Source: CAWGET01 sp963821715
GTDB lineage: Bacteria; Bacteroidota; Ignavibacteria; Ignavibacteriales; Melioribacteraceae
NCBI GenBank assembly: GCA_963821715.1
Contig: CAWGET010000010.1
Location: forward strand, 496,001-560,000
Direction: 5' to 3'
Length of the DNA stretch: 64,000 nucleotides
Shown here: positions 17,245 through 26,026 of the stretch, piece by piece
Numbering within the stretch: the first letter of the stretch is position 1
Layout of the letters: every line of letters begins with the position of its first letter
The notes under the pieces: generated by a model
Database searches by the model: none
What the model was told of the DNA's origin: nothing
The model's input: the letters and a program-made list of their open reading frames with translations, nothing else
Position numbers and translations under genes: made by a program

Positions 17245-18147
17245 ATGAATTTTCTAAAAAATAATTATTTAATTAAAGGGGCTTTATTTTTAATCCTATC
17301 CGGAGTATTAATTTTTTCAGGATGCGGAACCGAAGAAGCCGAAAATGGAAAAACGGCAGAATTAGCTTACGTTAATTGGGCGGAAGGCGTAGCTTATACA
17401 AATCTTGCAAAAGTAGTTTTGGAAGATAAAATGGGTTATGAAGTAAATATTACCGCAGCGGATGTTGGTCCGGCTTATACTTCGGTAGCCCGCGGCGATA
17501 TGGACGCGTTTATGGAAACCTGGCTTCCTGTTCTTCATAAAGATTATGTTGACCAATATAAGGAAGACATTGTTGACCTTGGAACCGTTTACGACGGAAC
17601 GCAAAGCGGATTTGTGGTGCCGGATTATGTTGAGGCTAAAACGATTTCGGATCTTAAAAAATATAGAGATGAGTTTAATAGTGAAATTACAGGAATTGAC
17701 GCAGGCGCCGGAGTAATGAGAACTGCTGAAGAAGTGATGCAGAAATATTCTCTGGATGAATATAAACTTATATCATCAAGCGGACCCGCAATGACGGCGG
17801 CTTTGAAAGACGCGATAGATAACGAAGAACCGATTGTTGTTACCGGATGGAAACCTCACTGGATGTTCGGAAGATGGGATTTAAGATTTCTCGAACAGGA
17901 TCAGGATAAAGTTTGGGACAAAGGAAGCATTCATATCTTCGGAAGAAAAACTATTGAAGAAGACAAGCCTGAGTTGGCGCAATTCCTCCGCAATATGAAA
18001 TTCACCGACGCTGAGCTTGCAGATCTTATGCTGAATGTTGAACGATCCGACGAGGATGTTGAGGTTGTTGCAAGAAATTGGATGAAAGAAAATGAGGAAT
18101 TGGTAAATAGCTGGATTCCCGCTTCTGAAAATAATAAAGAAGAATAA
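17245..18147 (+). CDS. proX: Glycine betaine-binding lipoprotein of ABC transporter
   Basis: Substrate-binding protein (OpuAC/ProX family) of 300 residues, with a lipoprotein signal ending FSGCG. Aromatic residues expected in the quaternary-amine cage are visible in VNWAEGVAYTN, METWLPV and VTGWKPHWMF. The sequence MDAFMETWLPVLHKDY is a family hallmark. An AAGGAG site precedes the ATG. Last gene of porin-proV-proW-proX; substrate could be glycine betaine, proline betaine or choline. Confidence 0.92.
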   Translation: MNFLKNNYLIKGALFLILSGVLIFSGCGTEEAENGKTAELAYVNWAEGVAYTNLAKVVLEDKMGYEVNITAADVGPAYTSVARGDMDAFMETWLPVLHKDYVDQYKEDIVDLGTVYDGTQSGFVVPDYVEAKTISDLKKYRDEFNSEITGIDAGAGVMRTAEEVMQKYSLDEYKLISSSGPAMTAALKDAIDNEEPIVVTGWKPHWMFGRWDLRFLEQDQDKVWDKGSIHIFGRKTIEEDKPELAQFLRNMKFTDAELADLMLNVERSDEDVEVVARNWMKENEELVNSWIPASENNKEE

Positions 18148-18185
18148 ATTTGAATTAAAAAATATTTTAAATATTTATACTAAAT

Positions 18186-18276
18186 GGAAGAGCGTTCAGA
18201 TTGCCGGCGCTGAGAGTGACCGATATAGCAGCGCGTAAGCCGCTGATAATTGCACAGCTGTCCGCTCTTCTTTTTT
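18186..18276 (+). ncRNA. Structured RNA-like element ending in a terminator
   Basis: A perfect 8-base stem (GAAGAGCG 18187-18194 with CGCTCTTC 18263-18270) encloses about 68 bases and is followed by a run of Ts. Inside are further helices: CAG/CTG just within the outer stem, GCGCTG 18207-18212 with CAGCGC 18229-18234, and an alternative CAGCG/CGCTG pairing at 18229-18233 and 18240-18244. This is larger than an ordinary terminator. It may end the betaine operon, be a small RNA, or be a leader switch for the porin gene 167 bases downstream. I do not match it to a known riboswitch class. Confidence 0.5.
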
Positions 18277-18442
18277 ACCCTCCCTGCATCGCTAATTTTT
18301 TCGCACGCCAAATAATATCTATTTAAATGAAATGTCTTCTTAAAATTTATTAAGTAGGCGCCGTTCTTAACAATTTTTTCATTTGACAAAGATTAATATT
18401 TAATATTAATTAATTATTGTTTATTAAATATGGAATGGAAAA

Positions 18443-19456
18443 ATGCCGCACTCTAAATTATTATTTATATCGTTACTCCTTTTTACCGCGCAGGTTTTTG
18501 CGCAGGATTCAAATTCAAAAATAAGCGGATTGGTTTATGCTGATTATTTTTACGTCCTTCAACATCGCGATGCTGAATTAGAAAATAATAACGGATTTAT
18601 TTTCCGCAGAATTTATTTTACTTACGACCATAATTTGAGCGGCAATCTCACAACACGATTGAGGCTCGAGATGAAACATAATGGTGATTTAAAATCAAAA
18701 AGTTCGATGGAGCCGTTTGTAAAGGACGCTTATCTTAAATGGTCTATGGAGAATCATGATCTGACTTTTGGAATTTCGCCGACTCCTACATTCAAATTGA
18801 TCTCGAAATATTGGGGTTACCGAGCCGTCGAAAAATCACTTCCAAATCTGCAAAAATTTGGTTCTTCCAGAGGGCTGGGCATTTCTGCTGAAGGGAACCT
18901 TGCCGGCAGTTTAAAGTATCACGCAATGTTTGCAAATGGAACGGGCGGTAAATCCGACAACGACGAAGGAAAAAAAATTATGCTTTCTCTTTCAACTTCA
19001 CCGGCGGATAATTTTACGTTTGAAATTTACGGCGATTGGAATGATTTTCCCGGCGCCGAAGATTGGTACACAATGCAGGCATTTGTTGGAATGGACTTTA
19101 GTCCGGCGACTTTCGGAATACATTTTACACGGCAAATTAGGCAAAGAGATGCTGAAGACGATTTAACCATAAACGCTCTTTCGGCTTTTGGAAGAACGAA
19201 GCTAACCGATAAAGTTAAAATATTTTTACGCGGAGATTTTATGCTGGATCCGAATCCTCTCGGAGACGAGATTGACTATCTTCCCTTCGCGCCTAATGCA
19301 AAATCGACTTTTATTTTAGCAGGGCTTGAATTTATACCGGCTAAAAATGTCAGCGTTATTCCGAACATTCAGGCAATATTTTATAATTCGGACGATCCGG
19401 AAATTGATTTGGATAATGATATTATTCCAAGAATAACGCTTTATTATATATTTTAA
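18443..19456 (+). CDS. Outer-membrane beta-barrel (phosphate-selective porin-like) protein
   Basis: Secreted protein of 337 residues with a clear Sec signal (cleavage near VFAQDSN) and a barrel of alternating strands ending in ITLYYIF. The early GFIFRRIYFTYDHNLSGNLTTRLRLEM resembles OprO/OprP-like porins, where an RR motif follows the first strands. It is unlike the porin at the head of the betaine operon, so the transporter is bracketed by two unrelated barrels. Substrate unknown. Confidence 0.75.
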   Translation: MPHSKLLFISLLLFTAQVFAQDSNSKISGLVYADYFYVLQHRDAELENNNGFIFRRIYFTYDHNLSGNLTTRLRLEMKHNGDLKSKSSMEPFVKDAYLKWSMENHDLTFGISPTPTFKLISKYWGYRAVEKSLPNLQKFGSSRGLGISAEGNLAGSLKYHAMFANGTGGKSDNDEGKKIMLSLSTSPADNFTFEIYGDWNDFPGAEDWYTMQAFVGMDFSPATFGIHFTRQIRQRDAEDDLTINALSAFGRTKLTDKVKIFLRGDFMLDPNPLGDEIDYLPFAPNAKSTFILAGLEFIPAKNVSVIPNIQAIFYNSDDPEIDLDNDIIPRITLYYIF

Positions 19457-19827
19457 TCAAATGTAGAGACGGGGTTGTCTGCTACACGCAGGATATATCC
19501 CGTCTCTTGACTTTGGTTAATTTCTACAAAAAAATAAACCGGGATTTTATAATTTCTCTCTTCTCGTAAAGTAAGTTCTCTTTCCACAAAGTCGGAGAAA
19601 TTAACGTACAAAAATTGTGTCGTCAATTCCAGCCAAAGTATTTGAGATATCACCGGCGGTTTCCAAGATTATTTATTTTATTTGGATATCATTAGACGGG
19701 ATATATTCCGTCTCTACACAAAGATCTTTTTGCCATCATAAATACATCTCAAAAATTTAAAATAAATTTCAAGTGGATAAATAACTAAATTCTTATTTGT
19801 TTTACATCTTAAAAATAAGAGGATTTA
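19457..19827. repeat. Intergenic region with two GTAGAGACGG palindromic repeats
   Basis: No gene is seen in these 371 bases. Two copies of a palindromic unit occur: 19463-19507 (GTAGAGACGGG ... CCCGTCTCT, with an unrelated insert in the loop) and 19693-19717 (TAGACGGGATATA/TTCCGTCTCTAC). Their arms are near-identical, and a related unit follows the next gene. They resemble dispersed REP-like hairpins rather than terminators because no consistent T run follows. A 66-codon minus-strand reading frame here is built from these repeats and is not called. Confidence 0.65.
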
Positions 19828-21996
19828 ATGAATATAAATTCAGTTATCGCGAAAGAATTAAATTTACGCGAAGAGCAGATTTTAGCAACAATCGGATTAT
19901 TTAAAGAAGGAGCAACCGTTCCTTTTATCGCGCGTTACAGAAAAGAAAAAACCGGCGGTTTGGATGAAGAGCAGATAAGAGATATTGAAGACAGAATGCA
20001 GTATTTGGAATTGCTCGAAGCGCGGAAGGAGACGGTTTTAGCGAGCATCGAAGAACAGGGAAAATTAACCGATGAATTAAAGGGAAGGATTGTTTCGTCG
20101 TTAACGCTTCAGGAAGTCGAGGATCTTTATCTTCCATATAAACCGAAACGAAAAACGCGCGGCACGGTTGCAAAGGCAAAAGGGCTGGAACCGCTGGCAT
20201 TATTTATTTTAGAAAATCCGAATTTTGACGGCGATATAAATAAAAAAGCAGAAGAATTTATAAGCGAAGAAAAAGGTGTCGCTTCCGCGGACGAAGCTCT
20301 TCAGGGAGCGAAGGATATAATAGCCGAGATGATAAGCGAAAGCGCGGACGTTAGAAAAGAAGTGAGAGAATATTTGCTGGATGCTTCCGTCGTGACATCC
20401 GAAAAAACAAATGTTAAAGCCGAAGACTTAGCGCCGAAGAAAAAAGACGTTTACGAAGTTTACCACGATTTCAAAATAGAAATTACTCGGATTAAACCTT
20501 ACCAAGTTCTGGCGCTTAACAGAGGCGAAAGAGAAAAATTTCTTAAAGTGAATTTGATTTTTGAGAAGAGCGAAATATTATCGAAGATATTTAAGACGTT
20601 TTTCGATTATCAGACGAGCGTATTTGCGGACATTTTGGAAGAAGTAACCGAAGATTCTTTTAGCCGGCTTATTTTTCCATCGATTGAAAGAGAAGTAAGA
20701 AACTTCCTAACAGAAAACGCGGACCTGCACGCGATAGAAATTTTTGCTTCGAACCTACGGCAATTGCTGCTGCAGCCTCCGTTCAACAATAAGATCATAA
20801 TGGGAATCGATCCCGGTTTTGTTTCGGGCTCGAAGGTTGCGGTGATTGACGGAACGGGAAAATATTTGGAAGGCGAAACCATTTATCCGCATCCGCCGCA
20901 GAAAAGAAGCGCGCAGGCGAAAGATGTAATTTTGAAAATGGTAAAAAAGTATGATGTCGGAATTATCGCGATCGGGAACGGAACTGCGAGCAGGGAAACG
21001 GAATTGTTGATTGCCGATTTAATAAAAGAGAATAATCTGGATTGCCATTATTTAATTGTGAACGAAGCGGGCGCTTCGGTTTATTCGGCGTCGCCCGTAG
21101 CGAAGCAGGAATTTCCGGATTTGGAAGCGAGTCAGCGAGGAAATATTTCCATAGCCCGCCGCGTATTGGATCCGCTTGCGGAGCTTGTAAAGATAGATTC
21201 AAAATCGATCGGAGTCGGTTTATATCAGCACGATGTTGACCAGAAACTGCTGAATAAGAAATTGGATGAAGTCGTTGTAAGCTGCGTAAATTATGTCGGC
21301 GTGGATTTAAATACGGCATCGGCGTCGCTGCTCAATTATGTCTCGGGAATGAATAAACGAATAGCGAATAACGTGGTTAATTACCGCGAGGAAAAAGGGA
21401 GATTTAAGAGTCGTGAAGAATTGATGGAAGTATCCGGAGTCGGGGCAAAATTATTTGAACAGTCAGCTGGATTTTTGAAAATACCCGGCGGAGAAAATCC
21501 GTTGGATAATACTTTTATTCATCCCGAATCATATTCCGCCACGGAAAATTTATTGAACCTGTGCAATGTTTCCGCCCCGCAAATTCAGCAGTCGGGTGCG
21601 GTTGTAGGATTATTTGTAAATCAAAAAGGCGTTTTGAATGTTGCCGAAAAGTTGAACATCGGAGTTCCCACACTCGAAGATATTTTAGAAAACTTAAAAA
21701 AACCGGGACGCGATCCGCGTGAAGAGATGCCGAAGCCGATTTTACGAAGCGATGTTTTAAAAATGGAAGACCTAACCGAAGGAATGAAATTGAAAGGAAC
21801 TGTGCGAAACGTAGTCGATTTCGGAGCGTTTGTGGATATCGGAGTTAAGCAGGACGGACTTTTACATATTTCCCAGATTGCTAACAGATATGTAAAAAAT
21901 CCATTAGAGCTTTTAAATGTCGGCGATATTATTGATATAAAAATAATCGGGGTGGACGTTGCGAAAGGAAGGATATCATTAAGTATGAAAGAATAA
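19828..21996 (+). CDS. tex: Tex-family RNA-binding transcription accessory protein
   Basis: Cytoplasmic nucleic-acid binding protein of 722 residues. Order: N-terminal helical Tex domain with ATVPFIARYRKEKTGGLDE near residue 30 and DLYLPYKPKRKTRG near 95; a YqgF/RNase H-like fold starting IMGIDPGFVSG near 327; helix-hairpin-helix repeats (NTASASLLNYVSGMNKRIA, then VSGVGAKLFEQ) from about 490; and a C-terminal S1 domain (GTVRNVVDFGAFVDIGVKQD). Length and order match the family closely. Tex helps transcription and RNA handling; it stands alone here, between repeat-bearing intergenic regions. Confidence 0.95.
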   Translation: MNINSVIAKELNLREEQILATIGLFKEGATVPFIARYRKEKTGGLDEEQIRDIEDRMQYLELLEARKETVLASIEEQGKLTDELKGRIVSSLTLQEVEDLYLPYKPKRKTRGTVAKAKGLEPLALFILENPNFDGDINKKAEEFISEEKGVASADEALQGAKDIIAEMISESADVRKEVREYLLDASVVTSEKTNVKAEDLAPKKKDVYEVYHDFKIEITRIKPYQVLALNRGEREKFLKVNLIFEKSEILSKIFKTFFDYQTSVFADILEEVTEDSFSRLIFPSIEREVRNFLTENADLHAIEIFASNLRQLLLQPPFNNKIIMGIDPGFVSGSKVAVIDGTGKYLEGETIYPHPPQKRSAQAKDVILKMVKKYDVGIIAIGNGTASRETELLIADLIKENNLDCHYLIVNEAGASVYSASPVAKQEFPDLEASQRGNISIARRVLDPLAELVKIDSKSIGVGLYQHDVDQKLLNKKLDEVVVSCVNYVGVDLNTASASLLNYVSGMNKRIANNVVNYREEKGRFKSREELMEVSGVGAKLFEQSAGFLKIPGGENPLDNTFIHPESYSATENLLNLCNVSAPQIQQSGAVVGLFVNQKGVLNVAEKLNIGVPTLEDILENLKKPGRDPREEMPKPILRSDVLKMEDLTEGMKLKGTVRNVVDFGAFVDIGVKQDGLLHISQIANRYVKNPLELLNVGDIIDIKIIGVDVAKGRISLSMKE

Positions 21997-22043
21997 AGCT
22001 TTATAAGATTACAAAATTCTTCAAGATAGGTTTTTAAATGAAC

Positions 22044-22069
22044 GTAGAGACGCCATATATGGCGTCTGC
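22044..22069. repeat. Palindromic GTAGAGACG repeat unit
   Basis: GTAGAGACGCCATA followed by TATGGCGTCTGC forms a nearly perfect hairpin 48 bases after tex. It shares the GTAGAGACG arm with the two units upstream of tex, so tex is bracketed by members of one repeat family. A TTTT follows, so it might also help terminate tex transcription. Confidence 0.6.
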
Positions 22070-22157
22070 TTTTAAGATAATTTTAACGGTTACAATTTGA
22101 ATAAATAGAGATCATAGATAAAAACTTTGCTAATTTCCATCGGTTTCGTTGTTGATT

Positions 22158-23633
22158 TCAGAAGTTTAGTTCAAATAACTTTTTTATAAATGTAGAATTC
22201 TCTTTATCAAACGATTTATGATAATACTCGTTCTTGTGTTTATCGTAGTTATATTCTTTAATCAGGTCGTTTACATTTTTAACGATGTATTCGAGCGATT
22301 CAAGAATAAAATAAATTTCATCGTCAGTCATTGTCGGATGGATAGACATTCTTACCCAGCCGGGTTTTTCTGAAAAATCTCCTTCGTTTATTTTTTCTGT
22401 AATTGCGCTCGACCTGTTTGGATCGACGTGAAGCAGGTAGTGTCCGTAAGTTCCGGCGCAGGAACATCCTCCTCTTACCTGAATACCATAATGATCATTC
22501 AGCAATTTTACCAGCAGGTTGTAATGAATGTCATCCACGTAAAAAGAAATAGCTCCCAAACGTTCGTCGATATTTTGCGCGAGTATATGAATGCCGGGAA
22601 TCTGCCTCAATCCCTTAAGTGCAATTTTCACAAGTTCTTTTTCCCGTGCTTTAATATTTTCAACGCCCATTTCTTCTTTAAGTTTTACGGCCAGCGCCGC
22701 TTTAATAGTTTGCAGAAAAGCCGGTGTTCCGCCGTCTTCCCGCGCTTCAATATTTTTAACAAATTTATATTGTCCCCAGGGATTAGTCCAATCAACAGTT
22801 CCTCCCCCGGGATGATCCGGCACGAGATTATGGTAGAGCTTTGAATCGAAAATTAAAATGCCGGGTGTTCCTGGTCCGCCGAGAAATTTATGGGGAGAGA
22901 AAAATATCGCGTCGAGTTTTTCGAGCGGATCTTCGGGGTGCATATTAATATTAACATATGGCGCGGAGCAGGCGTAATCGATAAAACAGAATCCGCCATT
23001 CTCGTGCATTATCTTTGCGAGTTCTCCAATCGGAGGTTCGACGCCGGTTACGTTAGAGCAGGCGGTAAAAGATCCGATCTTCAATTTTCTGTCTTTGTAT
23101 TTATCAAGCTGCGTTCGTAAATTTTCTAAATCTACCAGTCCTTCTTCATTCGGCTCGATTACTTTAACCTCGGCAATAGTTTCCAACCAGGAAGTTTGGT
23201 TGGAATGATGTTCCATATGTGTTATGAAAACAACCGGTCTCAATTCTTCAGGGAAACTCAAATAATCCTTTAGCTGCTCCGTTACTTTCAATCCGAGAAT
23301 ACGCTGGAATTTATTTACCATTCCTGTCATTCCGCTTCCTGCAGCAATAATTACATCTTCAGGTCCGGCGTTCACATGCTTCTTAATATATTCGTGGGCA
23401 TAATGGTAGGAATGCGTCATTGAAGTTCCGGTAAAACTTGTTTCGGTGTGAGTGTTTCCGACTAAAGGTCCAAAAACTTCCAGCATCTGTTTTTCTATAG
23501 GTTCATATAATCTGCCGCTTGCAATCCAATCGGCATAAACAATTTTTTTCTCACCGTAAGGCGATTGAAAAACCTGCTCGTTACCAACTATCTTATTTCT
23601 AAACTGCTGAAAATATTTTTCTAAATCCGCCAA
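22158..23633 (-). CDS. Class V aminotransferase / cysteine desulfurase-like PLP enzyme
   Basis: PLP-dependent fold-type I enzyme of 491 residues. The cofactor lysine is Lys249 in FFSPHKFLGGPGTPG; upstream GSGMTGMVNKFQ, HMEHHSNQTSW and FIDYACSAPYV provide the phosphate, ring-stacking and Asp contacts seen in SufS/IscS relatives, and RGGCSCAGTYGHYLL carries the Cys-containing loop. The unusual length (about 90 residues more than SufS) fits a separate class V subfamily found in Bacteroidota. No iron-sulfur genes are adjacent, so I do not call it a true cysteine desulfurase. Transcribed alone, minus strand. Confidence 0.8.
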   Translation of the reverse strand: MADLEKYFQQFRNKIVGNEQVFQSPYGEKKIVYADWIASGRLYEPIEKQMLEVFGPLVGNTHTETSFTGTSMTHSYHYAHEYIKKHVNAGPEDVIIAAGSGMTGMVNKFQRILGLKVTEQLKDYLSFPEELRPVVFITHMEHHSNQTSWLETIAEVKVIEPNEEGLVDLENLRTQLDKYKDRKLKIGSFTACSNVTGVEPPIGELAKIMHENGGFCFIDYACSAPYVNINMHPEDPLEKLDAIFFSPHKFLGGPGTPGILIFDSKLYHNLVPDHPGGGTVDWTNPWGQYKFVKNIEAREDGGTPAFLQTIKAALAVKLKEEMGVENIKAREKELVKIALKGLRQIPGIHILAQNIDERLGAISFYVDDIHYNLLVKLLNDHYGIQVRGGCSCAGTYGHYLLHVDPNRSSAITEKINEGDFSEKPGWVRMSIHPTMTDDEIYFILESLEYIVKNVNDLIKEYNYDKHKNEYYHKSFDKENSTFIKKLFELNF

Positions 23634-23851
23634 CTATACTCCGAAAATAAATCGAAAAAATAAATTGAATTACAAAATTAAAACTAATAAAATAGTTGAT
23701 GAATTTTTCAAAAATGTGAAGAACTAAAAAAGTGCTTTTCAAATTGATTCAGACCAATATTCCTTCACCTAACAAATAAATGAAAAATGTAAAATTAAAA
23801 ATTGATGTTCAGCATTTTTGCGGCTCTGCTTGGCTGGGTTTGTTCTCCTTT

Positions 23852-24274
23852 TTATGATGTTACATTGTTGATAACAAACCGGCTTTTGGGAATTGCCGGC
23901 ATTTGAGATAATTTTATTGTAAGATCCTGCACAGGAACATCATACTTAATTTCCCTGACTAAAAAATTAACTGCGCTTTTCATAATTTCAATAGTTATCC
24001 ATTCACCAGCACAACGATGATTTTGATAATGATCTCCTCCGCCTTGAGGAATAAATGTAAATGGATCTCCCGACCAATCTATAAATCTCTCCGGATAAAA
24101 TTTATCCGGTTCATTCCAAATTCTTTCATCGTGATTAGTTCCGTAAAGATCGAGTAATACTTTTCTTCCTTCCGGAAAAAGATATCCATTCCATTCAAAT
24201 TCTTTTTTAACCTTCGCCGCAGCAAAAGGGAAAAACGGGTAAAGTCTTCTCACTTCCTGCACGAAATTTTCTAA
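23852..24274 (-). CDS. CYP152-type cytochrome P450, C-terminal part (frameshifted)
   Basis: Haem-binding half of a P450. It carries QEVRRLYPFFPFAAAKV (the K helix ExxR, here EVRR), the PDKFYPERF meander, and a haem-ligand loop QGGGDHYQNHRCAGEWITIE, whose RCAGEW form and GGGDHY lead are diagnostic of the CYP152 fatty-acid peroxygenase/decarboxylase group. Reading back from the GTG, the frame continues as LENF, which joins the upstream fragment if one T is restored at the ATTTAG sequence near 24272. CYP152 enzymes use H2O2 to hydroxylate or decarboxylate fatty acids. Confidence 0.8.
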   Translation of the reverse strand, partial: LENFVQEVRRLYPFFPFAAAKVKKEFEWNGYLFPEGRKVLLDLYGTNHDERIWNEPDKFYPERFIDWSGDPFTFIPQGGGDHYQNHRCAGEWITIEIMKSAVNFLVREIKYDVPVQDLTIKLSQMPAIPKSRFVINNVTS

Positions 24275-25098
24275 ATATATCCCTCTCGTTTTCTCGTAAT
24301 TTGGTTTTTGTATTCAGGATGTTCGTCTAAAGCTAAAGCTGCGAAAACTACAAATCGTGCAATGGCTATAGTTGGTCTTAGTAAATTTATAATTTCAACA
24401 GATGCAGTTTTTATATCAAGCAATTCTCCATTATTGTTTTTATGATGTGCGAAAATATAGAGCGGTTTATCTTCTTCAACTTGTAATAAATTATTTCTTA
24501 CATCTTTTATAATTTGTTCAATCCATCTGTTGCCTCGTATTCTGGCAATTCTACCTAAAACATATTTTTTACCTACAGATCCCGGACCTTCTATCATTCT
24601 TGCAAAATCGATTGTCCGTTTTTTTACTTCATCCTCATTTAGAGGAACACCAACCCATTTGCAGACAGATCTGCATAATATTTCCCGGACTTCATCAAAG
24701 AGAACAACAGAATTTACTGATTCCCATTTCTTCCCGTATGCATATAATTGTGAATGAAAAATTTCAACCAGGTTATTTATGCTTTCATCCGACATGACCG
24801 ACATAAATAAATTTTTCCTTCGTTTGTGTTCTTCGCCGTCCAGACCTTGTACGCCGCCTCTTCCGAACAATGTTTTTTTGATTCTACTCGGAGCGGAGGA
24901 GTTCCTTTCAAATTTTTCCGTATCATAAAATATTTTTGCTGCTTCCGATCCACTTACGCAGATAAATTTTTCAAATTTTAGTCTTGTCTCAAAAATATCA
25001 GAGTTGTATTTTCTGCAGCGGTTAGGAATAAACAGATAGCCTTCTTTTAGAAGAGATAATGTTGAATCAATATTTTGAACCTTTGGAATTGTTTTCAT
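24271..25098 (-). CDS. CYP152-type cytochrome P450, N-terminal part (frameshifted)
   Basis: First 275 residues of the P450. GRGGVQGLDGEEHKRRKNLFM corresponds to the C helix region in which CYP152 enzymes have a GxxLDGxxHxxRK pattern, and the I-helix segment LLRPTIAIARFVVFAALAL has the R-P (no acid-alcohol pair) that lets CYP152 enzymes bind the fatty-acid carboxylate. Ends KREGYI then stop; the family sequence resumes in the other frame a few bases on. Joined length is about 415 residues, normal for the family. No redox partner is encoded nearby, consistent with peroxide use. Confidence 0.8.
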   Translation of the reverse strand: MKTIPKVQNIDSTLSLLKEGYLFIPNRCRKYNSDIFETRLKFEKFICVSGSEAAKIFYDTEKFERNSSAPSRIKKTLFGRGGVQGLDGEEHKRRKNLFMSVMSDESINNLVEIFHSQLYAYGKKWESVNSVVLFDEVREILCRSVCKWVGVPLNEDEVKKRTIDFARMIEGPGSVGKKYVLGRIARIRGNRWIEQIIKDVRNNLLQVEEDKPLYIFAHHKNNNGELLDIKTASVEIINLLRPTIAIARFVVFAALALDEHPEYKNQITRKREGYI

Positions 25099-25185
25099 TT
25101 TATTTGTCTTTTAGTTGTGAATCGTTTTTGTGCCCTATTTTTATTATTATTCTTTTCTTGGTAAGAAGCAAATTATTTTTACTAT

Positions 25186-25485
25186 ATGAAAAAAATTTCT
25201 GTTAAGGAGAATTTTTCTGAGCCGGAATATTTTTTGTATCAAAACTATCCGAATCCATTTAATCCGCATACAACGATTAAATATTCTATTAAAGAAGGAG
25301 GAACCGTTCAACTTAAAATTTATGATATTCTGGGAAAAGAAATCAAAACTCTGATAAATGAAATACAGAATCCCGGAGTTTATAAGATTAGATTTAACGC
25401 GGATCAACTTAGCAGCGGAATATATTTTTACAGATTCTCTGCAAACTCTTTTTCGGAAAGCAAAAAAATGATCATACTAAAATAG
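25186..25485 (+). CDS. Orphan T9SS type A C-terminal sorting domain
   Basis: 99 residues that consist almost entirely of a Por secretion tail: YQNYPNPFNPHTTIKYSI, IYDILGKEIKTL, NPGVYKIRFNADQLSSGIYFYRF and a final KKMIILK. Such tails normally sit at the C-terminus of a large exported protein that also has a signal peptide. Here there is neither passenger nor signal, and the divergent P450 gene begins 87 bases upstream. It is most likely the remnant of a surface protein gene or a recombination by-product; I would not predict secretion. Confidence 0.6.
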   Translation: MKKISVKENFSEPEYFLYQNYPNPFNPHTTIKYSIKEGGTVQLKIYDILGKEIKTLINEIQNPGVYKIRFNADQLSSGIYFYRFSANSFSESKKMIILK

Positions 25486-25642
25486 TTCGTCATTTTCTTT
25501 TTTTCTAAAAACATATCGATATTTAACCTTAGCTATTTAATATTATAATATCAATAAAAATTTATGATAGAATCTTTTCGTGAATGCGGTTGATATTCGT
25601 ATTACTTTTACATATCCTATATTAAGGGGCGAAAGGGTTGAC

Positions 25643-26026
25643 GTGAAAAAAGAAGTTAACATTTTATATGTTGAAGATAATCCGGGCTTTGTTTTTTTGG
25701 TGAAAGAAATTTTATTATCAGAGAAATTTAATTTTATAATTACTACCAAAGATAATTTAGAATCTGGAATTGAAGCTGTAGAGAATGATAATTATGATAT
25801 TCTTATTTTGGATTTAGGTCTGCCGGATAGCCAAGGTTCGGAGACTTTTAATTCCATGAGGATGCATGCCAATGGATTACCCATCATAATATTTTCGAGC
25901 ATTGATGATAAATTTATTATGGATGAACTTATTCAAAAAGGCGCTGCAGATTATATTGTGAAAGGCTCAGATAAAATGTTTGAAATGAATAAGAAAATAG
26001 AAAATATTTTTCAAAAGATTAGTTAG
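25643..26026 (+). CDS. Single-domain response regulator
   Basis: Receiver domain only, about 127 residues: ILYVEDNPG (acidic pocket), the phosphoacceptor Asp in ILILDLGLPDSQG, a switch Ser in IIIFSS, and Lys in ADYIVKGSD. A GTG 63 bases upstream is in frame, but the GTG used here lies after a purine-rich GGGGCGAAAGG and gives the standard beta-1 start. No output domain, so it acts through protein contact or phosphorelay. Its 3' end overlaps the convergent histidine kinase gene by eight bases; the two are probably partners. Confidence 0.8.
   Translation: MKKEVNILYVEDNPGFVFLVKEILLSEKFNFIITTKDNLESGIEAVENDNYDILILDLGLPDSQGSETFNSMRMHANGLPIIIFSSIDDKFIMDELIQKGAADYIVKGSDKMFEMNKKIENIFQKIS

Noticed and set aside
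18186..18276. TPP riboswitch, because of CTGAGA and a GATAAT-like word
   Set aside because: The order and spacing do not match the thi box, and the conserved 5' GGGG and ACCTGAT parts are missing.
19453..19653. 66-codon minus-strand frame downstream of the second porin
   Set aside because: It runs through the palindromic repeats and has no family features.
22158..23633. Cysteine desulfurase SufS/IscS
   Set aside because: The length is about 90 residues greater and there are no iron-sulfur assembly genes nearby, so only the broad class V call is kept.
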